NCBI GenBank assembly: GCA_964591605.1
Contig: CAZQEN010000424.1
Span: 1 to 6,002 of the forward strand
Length of the DNA: 6,002 bases
Reading direction: 5' to 3'
From: CAYLLT01 sp964591605
GTDB taxonomy: Bacteria > Planctomycetota > Phycisphaerae > UBA1845 > PWPN01
Positions within the stretch are counted from its first letter, which is position 1. Each line of letters begins with the position of its first letter. The notes beneath the pieces were generated by a model. That model ran no database searches, was not told the DNA's origin, and saw nothing but the letters and a program-made list of their open reading frames with translations. Of the stretch, positions 1-5,900 are shown piece after piece. The translations under genes were made by a program, and so were the position numbers.

Positions 1-400
1 GAACCTCAACGCAATCAACGAATTACGCATTTTGACGTAGAGGAACTTCGGATTAAGGAGCGCGTCGCGTGAAGCGACGGCCAGCCCGCCCGGCCCGATT
101 GACTCATCGCCCTGACCGACGAGCGGGCAGCACACCGATCTGAACCCCGAACGTCAGTGAGGGGCCTTGTTTTCGACCAGGGACCATCTCCGATCCTGCG
201 CCAAGCCCGTCGCTGACGCTCCAGACGCTGATGGACCCCTCCCGAGTGAATACGGCAGACAAAGGAGCCGTCAAGAACTCAACCACCGCCGCGATCGGCG
301 CGCTCGCCGGGCCCATGCATGCACGGTCAGGATACCCGTGCCCCATCGGCCCGGAACAATGGCCGCACCTCTGGAAAGTGCGGACGCCCCTGGTGCGGCC
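1..400. other. Region without a convincing gene
   Basis: No frame here shows a recognisable protein. Several frames stay open because the DNA is GC-rich, but their translations look like shadows. The first 60 bases are visibly richer in A and T than the rest. On the minus strand a frame without stops runs from about 150 to the window edge, and its last part reads LNPKFLYVKMRNSLIALRF, which looks more protein-like than its surroundings. It has no ribosome binding site, its only ATG starts at 30, and it leaves the window at once, so I do not call it a gene. In the plus direction, short open frames from position 1 stop at 40 and 72 and could be the tail of a gene to the left, but nothing supports either. 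A small hairpin with a 6-bp stem (63-68 with 74-79) lies inside. Confidence 0.5.
361..400 (-). terminator. Hairpin after the ceramidase-like gene
   Basis: GGCCGCACC (361-369) and GGTGCGGCC (392-400) form a perfect 9-bp inverted repeat with a 22-base loop. It starts at the base after the minus-strand stop codon at 401. An alternative 6-bp stem (363-368 with 378-383) could form from the same left arm. The position fits a transcription terminator or a 3'-end stabiliser for the minus-strand gene. Only a weak T-run (ATTGTT) follows in the minus direction, so intrinsic termination is not assured. Confidence 0.4.
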
Positions 401-1777
401 TCATCGTCTCATCGCCTGGCCCACGCCGGCCGCCAGCACGTCGGGCGCTTGCGGGCTGATCCAGCTCCAGATTTCGCCCTCCATGAAACCTTCTTCGACC
501 GCCTGCTGCGTGGGGATGTAGCCCGCGGTGCATTCGCCGTAACCCACGCACATCACGAAGGAATCCGGCCGCAGCCGCTGCGCCATGAGCTGATACTCGA
601 CGAACGTCTCGCCCGGCATCAGCACCAGTTGCGCCGCGCCGAAATCGACCCCGGGCAGATCAATCGGCCTGCCCGCGGCCACGCGCTCGCGCCAGCTCAG
701 GCCCATCGCCGCCAGCACGCGCTGGTATGTGACCGCCGACCCGTCGGCCAGGCGTTTCTTCAGCGCCGCCTCGGTGAAATCACCCTCGTCGCGCGGCGAA
801 AACCGCAGAGCGGCGGCCCGGAAGCCGAGTTGCGTGAGCGGCTCCCGCCGCGTGACGCTCCACGCCTCGACCATCGCCCGATAGATTCGATCCGCCAACA
901 CCGGACGGTTCTCGCGAGAACCGTCGTTGTACTTGCCCGCCACCACGTCGCCGCTGCATCCGCAGACGTACAGCTGGAACACCGCCGGATCGTCCTTCTG
1001 ACGCCGCGCCCGCGCCATCCCGACGAAATCGGTTGAGACCTCCCCCTGGCCGTAATAGCTCATCGGATGCGTTGCATACGCGTGCAGCGCCAGCACCGGC
1101 CGGTCGCCGTCCCAGAAGCTGAGCGTGCGCAGCCACGGGTCAATCACCCCCACGGGCTGGCCGCGGATGGCCGGGTCCCGCGTCGCGCTCATGCGATGCC
1201 ATCGCCACTTCCCATCGGCCATGCGCACGCGCCGGTTCGAAGCCACTTCGCGGACCTCGCCGCGGCCCATGCCCAGATGCGTGACACGACGGGCGGTGGG
1301 CAGCGAATCCTTGAGCGCCGCCGCCGCGCGCTGCACCGTCCGCTCGTGGAAGTCTGCATCGCAGAGCGCCTTGTGCAGTCCGACGCCGTCCAGAAGCTGC
1401 TGTGCCCTCAGGTCGAACAGCGGCGCATCGTGCTGATGCACGCACGCCACCAGCACCCGCGACGGCCGCGTCCCCGCCGCCTCAGCCAGGACAGTCCGCC
1501 ACCGCTCGTACGCATCGTTGCGGACCTCGCACCAGTCGACCGTCACGAACACCAGCGGTTCATCCGGCCCCAGCAGCACGAACCCCCGTGCCTCCAGCGG
1601 ATCCACGATCGTCGTGGCCGGCTTGATGTTGCCGATGAGGCACGGATGGCCGATCGGCGGGGTCGCATCCGCGGTGAACGTGGCCAGCCGATAGTCCGCC
1701 GACCCGGCTCCAAGACATCCGGCGGCAAGAAGGCCGAGCACGGCCAGCGCCGCAACCATGGAATGACCTCGCACCAT
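401..1777 (-). CDS. Neutral/alkaline ceramidase-like lipoprotein
   Basis: A 458-residue secreted protein resembling the N-terminal catalytic domain of neutral/alkaline (non-lysosomal) ceramidases, zinc amidases that cleave the N-acyl bond of ceramide. The start at 1777 is preferred because GGGAGG (1785-1790) lies 7 bases upstream; ATGs at 1807 and 1783 in the same frame have worse spacing. Residues 7-21 form a hydrophobic segment ending in LAAGC, a lipobox, so the mature protein is probably lipid-anchored at Cys21. Family-like motifs in order: ACVHQHDAP (111-119, matching the usual HxHSGP metal site), THPMS (236-240), CSGDVVAGKYN (274-284), PGE (388-390) and GYIPT (419-423, a late Glu/Tyr pair as in the metal site of the family). 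In true ceramidases the third motif is GDVSPN with a catalytic serine; here it reads GDVVAG. Fold and secretion are fairly sure, but ceramide as substrate is doubtful. The zincin gene lies 123 bases upstream on the same strand. Confidence 0.7.
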   Translation of the reverse strand: MVRGHSMVAALAVLGLLAAGCLGAGSADYRLATFTADATPPIGHPCLIGNIKPATTIVDPLEARGFVLLGPDEPLVFVTVDWCEVRNDAYERWRTVLAEAAGTRPSRVLVACVHQHDAPLFDLRAQQLLDGVGLHKALCDADFHERTVQRAAAALKDSLPTARRVTHLGMGRGEVREVASNRRVRMADGKWRWHRMSATRDPAIRGQPVGVIDPWLRTLSFWDGDRPVLALHAYATHPMSYYGQGEVSTDFVGMARARRQKDDPAVFQLYVCGCSGDVVAGKYNDGSRENRPVLADRIYRAMVEAWSVTRREPLTQLGFRAAALRFSPRDEGDFTEAALKKRLADGSAVTYQRVLAAMGLSWRERVAAGRPIDLPGVDFGAAQLVLMPGETFVEYQLMAQRLRPDSFVMCVGYGECTAGYIPTQQAVEEGFMEGEIWSWISPQAPDVLAAGVGQAMRR

Positions 1778-1900
1778 CAGCATCCCTCCCGCCGGCCGGC
1801 ACACCATCGTCTTTGATCAGCGTGAAAGCGGTTGAATCCCGACCGCTGCATGCTCACGGTCAGGGCCGACTTGACCCCGGCCGGAGCTGATCCAACCTTC
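1778..1900. other. Spacer between zincin and ceramidase-like genes
   Basis: A 123-base gap separates two minus-strand genes. It holds the ribosome binding site of the downstream gene and a small inverted repeat, AGCGGT (1827-1832) with ACCGCT (1842-1847). No clear sigma-70 promoter is visible, so it is undecided whether the two genes share a transcript. Confidence 0.35.
1785..1790 (-). promoter_or_regulatory. Ribosome binding site deciding the ceramidase-like start
   Basis: GGGAGG on the minus strand lies 7 bases before the ATG at 1777. It overlaps or nearly touches the other candidate ATG at 1783 and lies inside the reading frame that would start at 1807. The 1777 start also leaves a compact signal peptide before the lipobox. 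Confidence 0.6.
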
Positions 1901-2275
1901 TCAGAATCCCAGCTCGCGCAGTTGCCGCTCGTTGAGCCCGAAATGGTGCCCGACCTCGTGCAGCACCGTCTTGCGGATCTCCGCGACCATCTGCTGGCGC
2001 GAGCGGCACATCCGCTCGAGATTACGCTGATAGATGATGATCCGTTCGGGGAAACGGCCGGAATCAGTGACGTGACGGTCGGTGATCGGCGTTCCCTGGT
2101 ATAGACCCAGCAGTTCGCGCGGACTGCGCAGTTTGAGCTCCCGGCACGTCGCCGCATCCGGCTCATCCTCGATGTCCACCGCGATCTCCTGCAGATAGTG
2201 GTGAAACCCGGGCGGAATCGACTGCAGCGCCTCCTCGACCACCTCTGCGAATTCCTCGTCACTGAGCTGCATCAT
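1901..2275 (-). CDS. Small zincin-like metallopeptidase family protein
   Basis: A 124-residue cytoplasmic protein of the minimal zincin family (Pfam Zincin_1, formerly DUF1025), which consists of little more than a metalloprotease active-site core. The zinc site HEVGHH at residues 106-111 is an intact HExxH (His106, Glu107, His110), followed by FGLNERQLREL, the usual ending of the family, where an acidic residue may be the third ligand. The segment before it (PERIIIYQRNLERMC, 76-90) is the typical strand and helix leading into the active site. No signal peptide is seen. The length is normal for the family. The ORF starts with two ATGs in a row (2275 and 2272), and neither has a good ribosome binding site. 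It is transcribed away from sppA across a 98-base gap. Physiological substrates of this family are not well established, so only the metallopeptidase fold is claimed. Confidence 0.88.
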   Translation of the reverse strand: MMQLSDEEFAEVVEEALQSIPPGFHHYLQEIAVDIEDEPDAATCRELKLRSPRELLGLYQGTPITDRHVTDSGRFPERIIIYQRNLERMCRSRQQMVAEIRKTVLHEVGHHFGLNERQLRELGF

Positions 2276-2373
2276 GGACCACCGTCAGGACACGCGGCTC
2301 TCCCAACGCCATAGCCACGTCCCACCGCCGGCCGTAAAATGCCGCCGGCATCGCCTTGAGAGGAGTATAACCC
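2276..2373. promoter_or_regulatory. Divergent zincin/sppA intergenic region
   Basis: This 98-base gap must hold the promoters of both divergent genes. Towards sppA, TAAAAT (2335-2340) matches a sigma-70 -10 box at five of six positions, but no good -35 box is at the right distance. Directly after it lies TGCCGCCGGCA (2340-2350), palindromic around a central C, which could be an operator or simply GC-rich symmetry. The sppA ribosome binding site AGGAG lies at 2361-2365. Confidence 0.35.
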
Positions 2374-3378
2374 GTGACGGACCGTGTCCCCACTGACCCG
2401 AGATTCGCCATCGTCCTGGCCTGCGCCGCCCTGGCCGCCGGCTGCGCCCCAACCGCCTACAAGATCACGCCCGTCCCGGCCGACCGCGCGCTCGAGGAGA
2501 CGACCCTCATCGACGAAGGCGGCCTGGCGCCCAGAAAGATCGTGCTGGTCGACGTGGACGGGTTGATCCTCAACAGCCGCAAGTTCGCCCTGCTCGGCGA
2601 GGCCGAGCACCCCGTCTCGCTTTTTACCGAGAAGCTCGCCAAGGCGGCCAAGGACGACGCGGTCAAGGCGCTGGTCGTCCGCATCAACTCGCCCGGCGGG
2701 AGCGTGACCGCCAGCGATCTCATGTACAACGAGATTCTCTACTTCAAGCAGCGCACGGAGGGCAAGCGCCCCGTGGTGGCCGTCATGATGGATGTGGCCG
2801 CCAGCGGAGGTTACTACATCGCCTGCGCCTGCGACCAGATCGTCGCCAACCGCACCACCGTGACCGGGAGCATCGGCGTCATCATGCAGATGGTCAACTT
2901 CCGTGGCACACTCGACCGGATCGGCGTCGAGACCGAGGCTCTCAAATCGGGCCAGATGAAGGACGCCGGCTCCCCCTTCCGCAAACTCAAGCCCGAAGAG
3001 CGCGAACTCTTCCAGAAACTCATCGACCAGTTTTTCGACCGGTTCGTGGAGGTGGTTGCGAAGGGCCGCCCCGGCATGGATGAGCAGCGCGTCCGCGCCC
3101 TGGCCGACGGCCGGGTCTACTCGGCCCCCCAGGCCCTCGAACTCGGCTTTATCGACAAGATCGGCACGCTCCGCGACGCCCTGGCCGACGTGAAGGACAA
3201 AATCGGCGCCAAGAAGGTCAAAGTCGTGACCTATCACCGCCCGCTGGGCTACAAACCCAACATCTACGCCGAATCACCCGCCGGTCCCTCTCAATTCAAC
3301 GTCTTCAACCTCCAGCTCCCCCAGGACCTCACCGTTCTCGAACCTCAGTTCCTCTACCTCTGGTCGCCGGGGCTGTAA
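2374..3378 (+). CDS. sppA: Signal peptide peptidase SppA (S49), lipoprotein-type
   Basis: A 334-residue S49-family serine protease. SppA cleaves remnant signal peptides and other membrane-embedded peptides using a Ser-Lys dyad. It starts with GTG at 2374, with AGGAG 8 bases upstream. Residues 11-24 form a short hydrophobic stretch ending in LAAGC (Cys24), so this enzyme appears to be anchored as a lipoprotein rather than by the usual transmembrane helix. The protease domain runs from about 55 to 275. RINSPGGS (103-110) is the family's substrate-strand motif. DVAASGGYYIA (140-150) carries the nucleophile Ser144, and QMKDAGSPFR (194-203) carries the general base Lys196. The 52-residue spacing matches that of short, single-domain (Bacillus-type) SppA. 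GFIDKIGT (258-265) is also typical. A C-terminal tail of about 55 residues rich in P, N and aromatics follows and is not part of the core. The size excludes the double-length E. coli type. The gene converges on the hydrolase gene downstream. Confidence 0.92.
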   Translation: MTDRVPTDPRFAIVLACAALAAGCAPTAYKITPVPADRALEETTLIDEGGLAPRKIVLVDVDGLILNSRKFALLGEAEHPVSLFTEKLAKAAKDDAVKALVVRINSPGGSVTASDLMYNEILYFKQRTEGKRPVVAVMMDVAASGGYYIACACDQIVANRTTVTGSIGVIMQMVNFRGTLDRIGVETEALKSGQMKDAGSPFRKLKPEERELFQKLIDQFFDRFVEVVAKGRPGMDEQRVRALADGRVYSAPQALELGFIDKIGTLRDALADVKDKIGAKKVKVVTYHRPLGYKPNIYAESPAGPSQFNVFNLQLPQDLTVLEPQFLYLWSPGL

Positions 3379-3422
3379 TACCTGCTGAGTCTGGCAGACA
3401 TGTGCGAGACGGCGTGCTGATG

Positions 3423-3498
3423 GAGCCCGAAGCGCGAGCGAGGGGTTTGCAGACAGGGTGTCGCCACCGCGCGAACCCCTCGCTCACGCTTCAGGCTC
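3423..3498 (-). terminator. Long inverted repeat between convergent genes
   Basis: Two 25-base arms, 3423-3447 and 3474-3498, pair with only two mismatches around a 26-base loop. The arms contain GAGCGAGGGGTT and AACCCCTCGCTC as perfect complements. Both mismatches are C against A in a plus-strand transcript but become G-U wobbles in a minus-strand transcript, where the stem is fully paired. It sits between the stops of sppA (3378) and the hydrolase (3535), where a bidirectional terminator would be expected. The AAGCG-GAGCGAGGGG wording resembles intergenic repeats I remember from planctomycete genomes, so it may be a repeat-family member used as a terminator. No long T-run follows on either side. 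Confidence 0.6.
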
Positions 3499-3534
3499 TA
3501 TTGTTGGTGCGGCGAACGGTACAAACCCGTTTCC

Positions 3535-4785
3535 TCACGGTCCCTGCTCAGATCGACGCACCAGATACCGGTCCAGCCACTCGAGCACGAGCCGGCGCAT
3601 CTCCGGCGTCTCTTCATGGGCGCACTCGAACAGCTCGATGCGCAGATCCTCGCCCCGCCCGTGCTTTTCATACAGCGGCACCAGATGATCGCGGATCCGC
3701 TTCACGCCGTTGGGCGGGGTGAGCGAGTCAAAACGTCCGTTGAGGCTCAGGTGCGGGCGGGGCACGATCAGCTCCGTGATCTGGTGCGTCTGGAAGTGCT
3801 TGAGCAGACCGGGGACGAAGTAGTACACGCCGTGGCCGCTGAGTTTCTGGTTGGCGATCAAGGCCTCGAAGTCCGTCATGCAGCACAGGTTGATGCAGCA
3901 CGAGACGCGCTCGTCCAGAGCGGCGAGCCACCACGACTTGGTCGCCCCCATCGAGATGCCGAACGTCCCGATGCGCCTGGCATCCACCTCCGGCCGGCTG
4001 CACAGGTAGTTGAGCGCCTGCCACTCGTCGAACATCATCATGCCCCACAGGCACTGTCCCTTCCAGAGCATCTCCTTGAACGTGTCGAGCTCGCCGCGGT
4101 TGCCGTCCTTGGGGTCCGAGTACGGCCGCCGCTCGCCGAAGCACCAACTGTCGATCGCCAGCGCGACGATGCCCTTCTCCGCATACACCGGCGCATACGG
4201 CGGCAGCACGTTGCGCCCCGTGAGCAGCTCGTCCTTGCCGGTCGGATAGTTCCCGCCGTGCCAGTGGATGTAGAGCATCCCCGGCGCGGGGGTCTGGATC
4301 TTGTCGGGAATCAGCAGGATCGCCGGCACCGGCTGAATGCCGTTGAGATCCAGCTCCAGCCGCTCGATCCTGAAACCCTCGTGCTGATCGACGCCGAGCA
4401 CTTTCGCCGTCGGCGTGCGCTTCGCGGGCAGATCCCCCAGCAGCGACCACAGAAGCGCCCGCCGCTGCCGCTGATACACCTGAAAGTCCGAAGGCGCCGC
4501 CATCGCTGCATCCTTGTATGAATGTGATTGTCTCTGGGATTCCGCATGTGGGTGTGGCACCGGCGGCCCGCCGGTGTTTCCTCGTTGTGGCACTGGCGTC
4601 TCGCCAGTGTTCCTCTGGTGTGGCACCGGCGTCTCGCCGGTGCGGCCAGCCTCGTTCGTTCCCCGTGGAGCGCACGAAGCGAAGACGACAAGCAGAATCA
4701 ACACCGCAAGCCCCCCAGGATACCGATCGCGCATCCAGCGGGCCGGTGCACCGACTGTCTTTCTGCATTTCGCACCATTTCCCAT
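3535..4785 (-). CDS. Secreted alpha/beta hydrolase lipoprotein (esterase-like)
   Basis: A 416-residue alpha/beta-hydrolase of the large family that holds acetylxylan esterases, dienelactone hydrolase-like enzymes and abhydrolase_7 proteins. ATG at 4785 is favoured by GGGAGG (4791-4796) 5 bases upstream. Residues 25-38 are hydrophobic and end in FASC, a plausible though imperfect lipobox (Cys38). Residues 49-80 form a Pro-rich linker of three 11-residue repeats (TGETPVP type) encoded by palindromic DNA repeats. The catalytic domain spans about 97-410: HWHGGN (174-179) is the oxyanion-hole loop, DSWCFGERR (212-220) a family-typical segment, GISMGA (276-281) the nucleophile elbow with Ser278, FDSLTP (352-357) the likely acid Asp353, and CAHEETPEM (388-396) the His390. 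The triad looks complete, so an active ester hydrolase is likely, but the substrate cannot be read from sequence. A polysaccharide or other extracellular ester would fit the export signal. Confidence 0.85.
   Translation of the reverse strand: MGNGAKCRKTVGAPARWMRDRYPGGLAVLILLVVFASCAPRGTNEAGRTGETPVPHQRNTGETPVPQRGNTGGPPVPHPHAESQRQSHSYKDAAMAAPSDFQVYQRQRRALLWSLLGDLPAKRTPTAKVLGVDQHEGFRIERLELDLNGIQPVPAILLIPDKIQTPAPGMLYIHWHGGNYPTGKDELLTGRNVLPPYAPVYAEKGIVALAIDSWCFGERRPYSDPKDGNRGELDTFKEMLWKGQCLWGMMMFDEWQALNYLCSRPEVDARRIGTFGISMGATKSWWLAALDERVSCCINLCCMTDFEALIANQKLSGHGVYYFVPGLLKHFQTHQITELIVPRPHLSLNGRFDSLTPPNGVKRIRDHLVPLYEKHGRGEDLRIELFECAHEETPEMRRLVLEWLDRYLVRRSEQGP
4555..4642. repeat. Three palindromic repeats at an exact 33-bp period
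   Basis: Three 22-bp copies at 4555-4576, 4588-4609 and 4621-4642 are separated by 11-bp spacers, giving a period of exactly 33 bp (11 codons). Each copy is TGG followed by a perfect 8-bp hairpin with a 3-base loop, such as CACCGGCG-TCT-CGCCGGTG in copy 3. Copy 2 has CACTGGCG and CGCCAGTG, a paired C-to-T and G-to-A change that keeps the stem intact. Copy 1 has loop GCC. On the minus strand the copies encode TGETPVP, TGETPVP and TGGPPVP in the hydrolase linker. I recall this palindrome as a widespread dispersed repeat in planctomycetes and some other phyla. Confidence 0.9.
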
Positions 4786-4790
4786 GCCAA

Positions 4791-4796
4791 CCTCCC
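4791..4796 (-). promoter_or_regulatory. Ribosome binding site of the hydrolase
   Basis: GGGAGG on the minus strand lies 5 bases before the ATG at 4785. It favours this start over the internal ATG at 4734, which has no comparable site, even though 4734 would give a shorter and more usual signal-peptide n-region. Confidence 0.6.
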
Positions 4797-4863
4797 GCCG
4801 CCAGAGGGGTATATTGAGGGAGAGTATACGGCTGATTCAACGAGCATCCACCCGGCCAGACAC
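4797..4863. promoter_or_regulatory. Divergent hydrolase/membrane-protein promoter region
   Basis: This A/T-richer gap separates two divergent starts (4785 minus and 4864 plus). GTATA (4809-4813) and TATAC (4825-4829) form a short inverted repeat around GA-rich DNA and could be -10 elements for the two directions or a small operator. No convincing -35 box accompanies them, and no good ribosome binding site precedes 4864. Confidence 0.3.
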
Positions 4864-5394
4864 ATGGTTAAGAGAACCACGCAACTGCTGCTGATCCTCG
4901 ACGGATTGCTGCTTCTCGTTGTCGTCGCAATCGGCGTACGCAGCCATTGGGTTTCCGACTGTGTGACCTACGGTGGGACCTGCCCTCGATTCTGGCTCTG
5001 GACCGAAAATGGCTGGTTCTCCGTGTATGTCAGTCTGGCCAACCAGCCGCGTCAAACCGGTCTACATGGCTATCGACGCCAAAATATTACGAGCCGTGGG
5101 TTCTCCTGCTCGCGATCAGAACCAGGAATTCTGACTGCGACGATACATGCGCTCTGGCCTCAGCGGAGCGTACCGGGAGTCGCGTGTGCAGGAGGATTTC
5201 GGGGAGGAATGTGGAACCTGAAAGGCTGGTGGATCGTCGGGATTCTGTCCGTTTTTCCAGTGGTCGAATTCATCAGGCGATGGCGTAACCGACGATTTCG
5301 TGTTTCCGGCGTGTGCATCCACTGCGGCTACGACCTCCGCGCCAGCCGCGAGCGCTGCCCGGAATGCGGTGAGCCGATGGGGCAGAAAACTTGA
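4864..5394 (+). CDS. Membrane protein with C-terminal YDLR zinc ribbon
   Basis: A 176-residue protein of unknown function. Residues 7-25 form a transmembrane helix, followed by a ~95-residue, probably extracytoplasmic, domain rich in W, G and S, a second helix (121-137), a basic stretch (RRWRNRRFR, 138-146) and a zinc ribbon with Cys151, Cys154, Cys165 and Cys168 (CIHCGYDLR...CPECG). The basic stretch places the zinc ribbon in the cytoplasm. I recognise this order (helix, VRSxWVxD segment, W-rich domain, helix, YDLR zinc ribbon) as a common uncharacterised family in Phycisphaerae. The start is ATG 4864: the frame is open further upstream to 4528, but that part only translates the palindromic repeats and the hydrolase 5' region. 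Its stop overlaps the next start (TTGA at 5391-5394), so the two are probably translated together. Function is unknown; sensing or binding roles are only guesses. Confidence 0.72.
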   Translation: MVKRTTQLLLILDGLLLLVVVAIGVRSHWVSDCVTYGGTCPRFWLWTENGWFSVYVSLANQPRQTGLHGYRRQNITSRGFSCSRSEPGILTATIHALWPQRSVPGVACAGGFRGGMWNLKGWWIVGILSVFPVVEFIRRWRNRRFRVSGVCIHCGYDLRASRERCPECGEPMGQKT

Positions 5395-5900
5395 ACAGCA
5401 GGCGATCCATTCTGTTAAAGGTGGTGCAGCGCGTCGTGCTGATTACTTCACTCGGACTGATACTCGCGCTTTCGGGCATTGCGGTGCGCAGCTTCTGGGT
5501 GGGTGATCGCTTGACATGGTTCTGGACCGCTACCTGCCCCAAGGGCCAGTTGGAGCCCAGGTATTTTGCAGTGATGACCAGCCGCGGCTGGATCGGGATC
5601 AGTGCGCTGACCTTCGGCTGCTCGAGCGGCCCCTTTTCCGCACAGCCTTTCCAGTACAATACCGACACACCGCCCCTCCTCCTTACGGGATCTCTCTCCC
5701 AAAGTAGAATCGTACCAGGGCTCTATCTTGTACGCCTTGGACAGGGCGGAGCACCGGTGAGCCTGTCTCAGATGTGGGTCGGCGGCACCTTCACGGCCAA
5801 GACTGTATCCAGGGGCGCGTGGGATCGCCACGGTCACGCCATGCCGCGCCGCGCGCCCGTGCTAGATTCCCCGCTTCACGCGCAGGAGCGAGCGACATGA
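5391..5900 (+). CDS. Related membrane protein lacking the zinc ribbon
   Basis: A 169-residue hypothetical protein that appears to be a paralogue of the preceding gene. It has an N-terminal transmembrane helix (about 11-31) followed by GIAVRSFWVGDRLTW, which parallels AIGVRSHWVSDCVTY in the neighbour. Both then have a TCP motif and a Gly-Trp segment (SRGWIGIS against ENGWFSVY). The second helix, basic stretch and zinc ribbon are missing. From about residue 140 the sequence becomes Arg/His/Pro-rich and looks like read-through of the ribB upstream region, so the 3' part may have been lost. The TTG start at 5391 overlaps the previous stop and has GGGG 8 bases upstream; GTG at 5421 is an alternative. 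Its TGA overlaps the ribB ATG. It could be a decaying copy or a truncated but working partner. Confidence 0.55.
   Translation: MNSRRSILLKVVQRVVLITSLGLILALSGIAVRSFWVGDRLTWFWTATCPKGQLEPRYFAVMTSRGWIGISALTFGCSSGPFSAQPFQYNTDTPPLLLTGSLSQSRIVPGLYLVRLGQGGAPVSLSQMWVGGTFTAKTVSRGAWDRHGHAMPRRAPVLDSPLHAQERAT
5863..5868 (+). promoter_or_regulatory. Possible -10 box for ribB
   Basis: TAGATT lies 28 bases before the ribB ATG, inside the 3' end of the preceding reading frame. It matches the sigma-70 -10 consensus at four of six positions and would give a short leader. No clear -35 box is visible about 17 bases upstream, so this is tentative. Confidence 0.25.
5884..5888 (+). promoter_or_regulatory. Ribosome binding site of ribB
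   Basis: AGGAG lies 8 bases before the ATG at 5897, an ideal spacing. It supports that start and shows ribB can be translated independently of the overlapping upstream gene. Confidence 0.65.

Noticed and set aside
63..79. Hairpin CGTCGC-GTGAA-GCGACG as a terminator for a gene to the left
   Set aside because: Stem of only 6 bp, no T-run, and no established gene ending before it.
167..1036. Long plus-strand open frame of 289 codons
   Set aside because: It is antisense to the ceramidase-like gene, Arg/His/Pro-rich, with no domain or ribosome binding site; typical GC-rich shadow.
2272..3237. 321-codon minus-strand frame opposite sppA
   Set aside because: SppA on the plus strand has complete catalytic motifs over the same DNA; the antisense frame is His/Asp/Gly-rich without motifs.
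3616..4521. 301-codon plus-strand frame opposite the hydrolase
   Set aside because: The minus strand encodes a clear alpha/beta hydrolase with a full triad; the plus frame is a shadow.
4555..4642. CRISPR array
   Set aside because: Only three 22-bp palindromic units with 11-bp spacers, lying inside a coding sequence and with no cas genes; spacers are far too short.
4528..4863. N-terminal extension of the zinc-ribbon membrane protein (open frame from 4528)
   Set aside because: It translates the palindromic repeats on the strand opposite the hydrolase (WHRRLAG-type peptides) and the hydrolase signal-peptide region. The first transmembrane helix and family similarity begin at ATG 4864.
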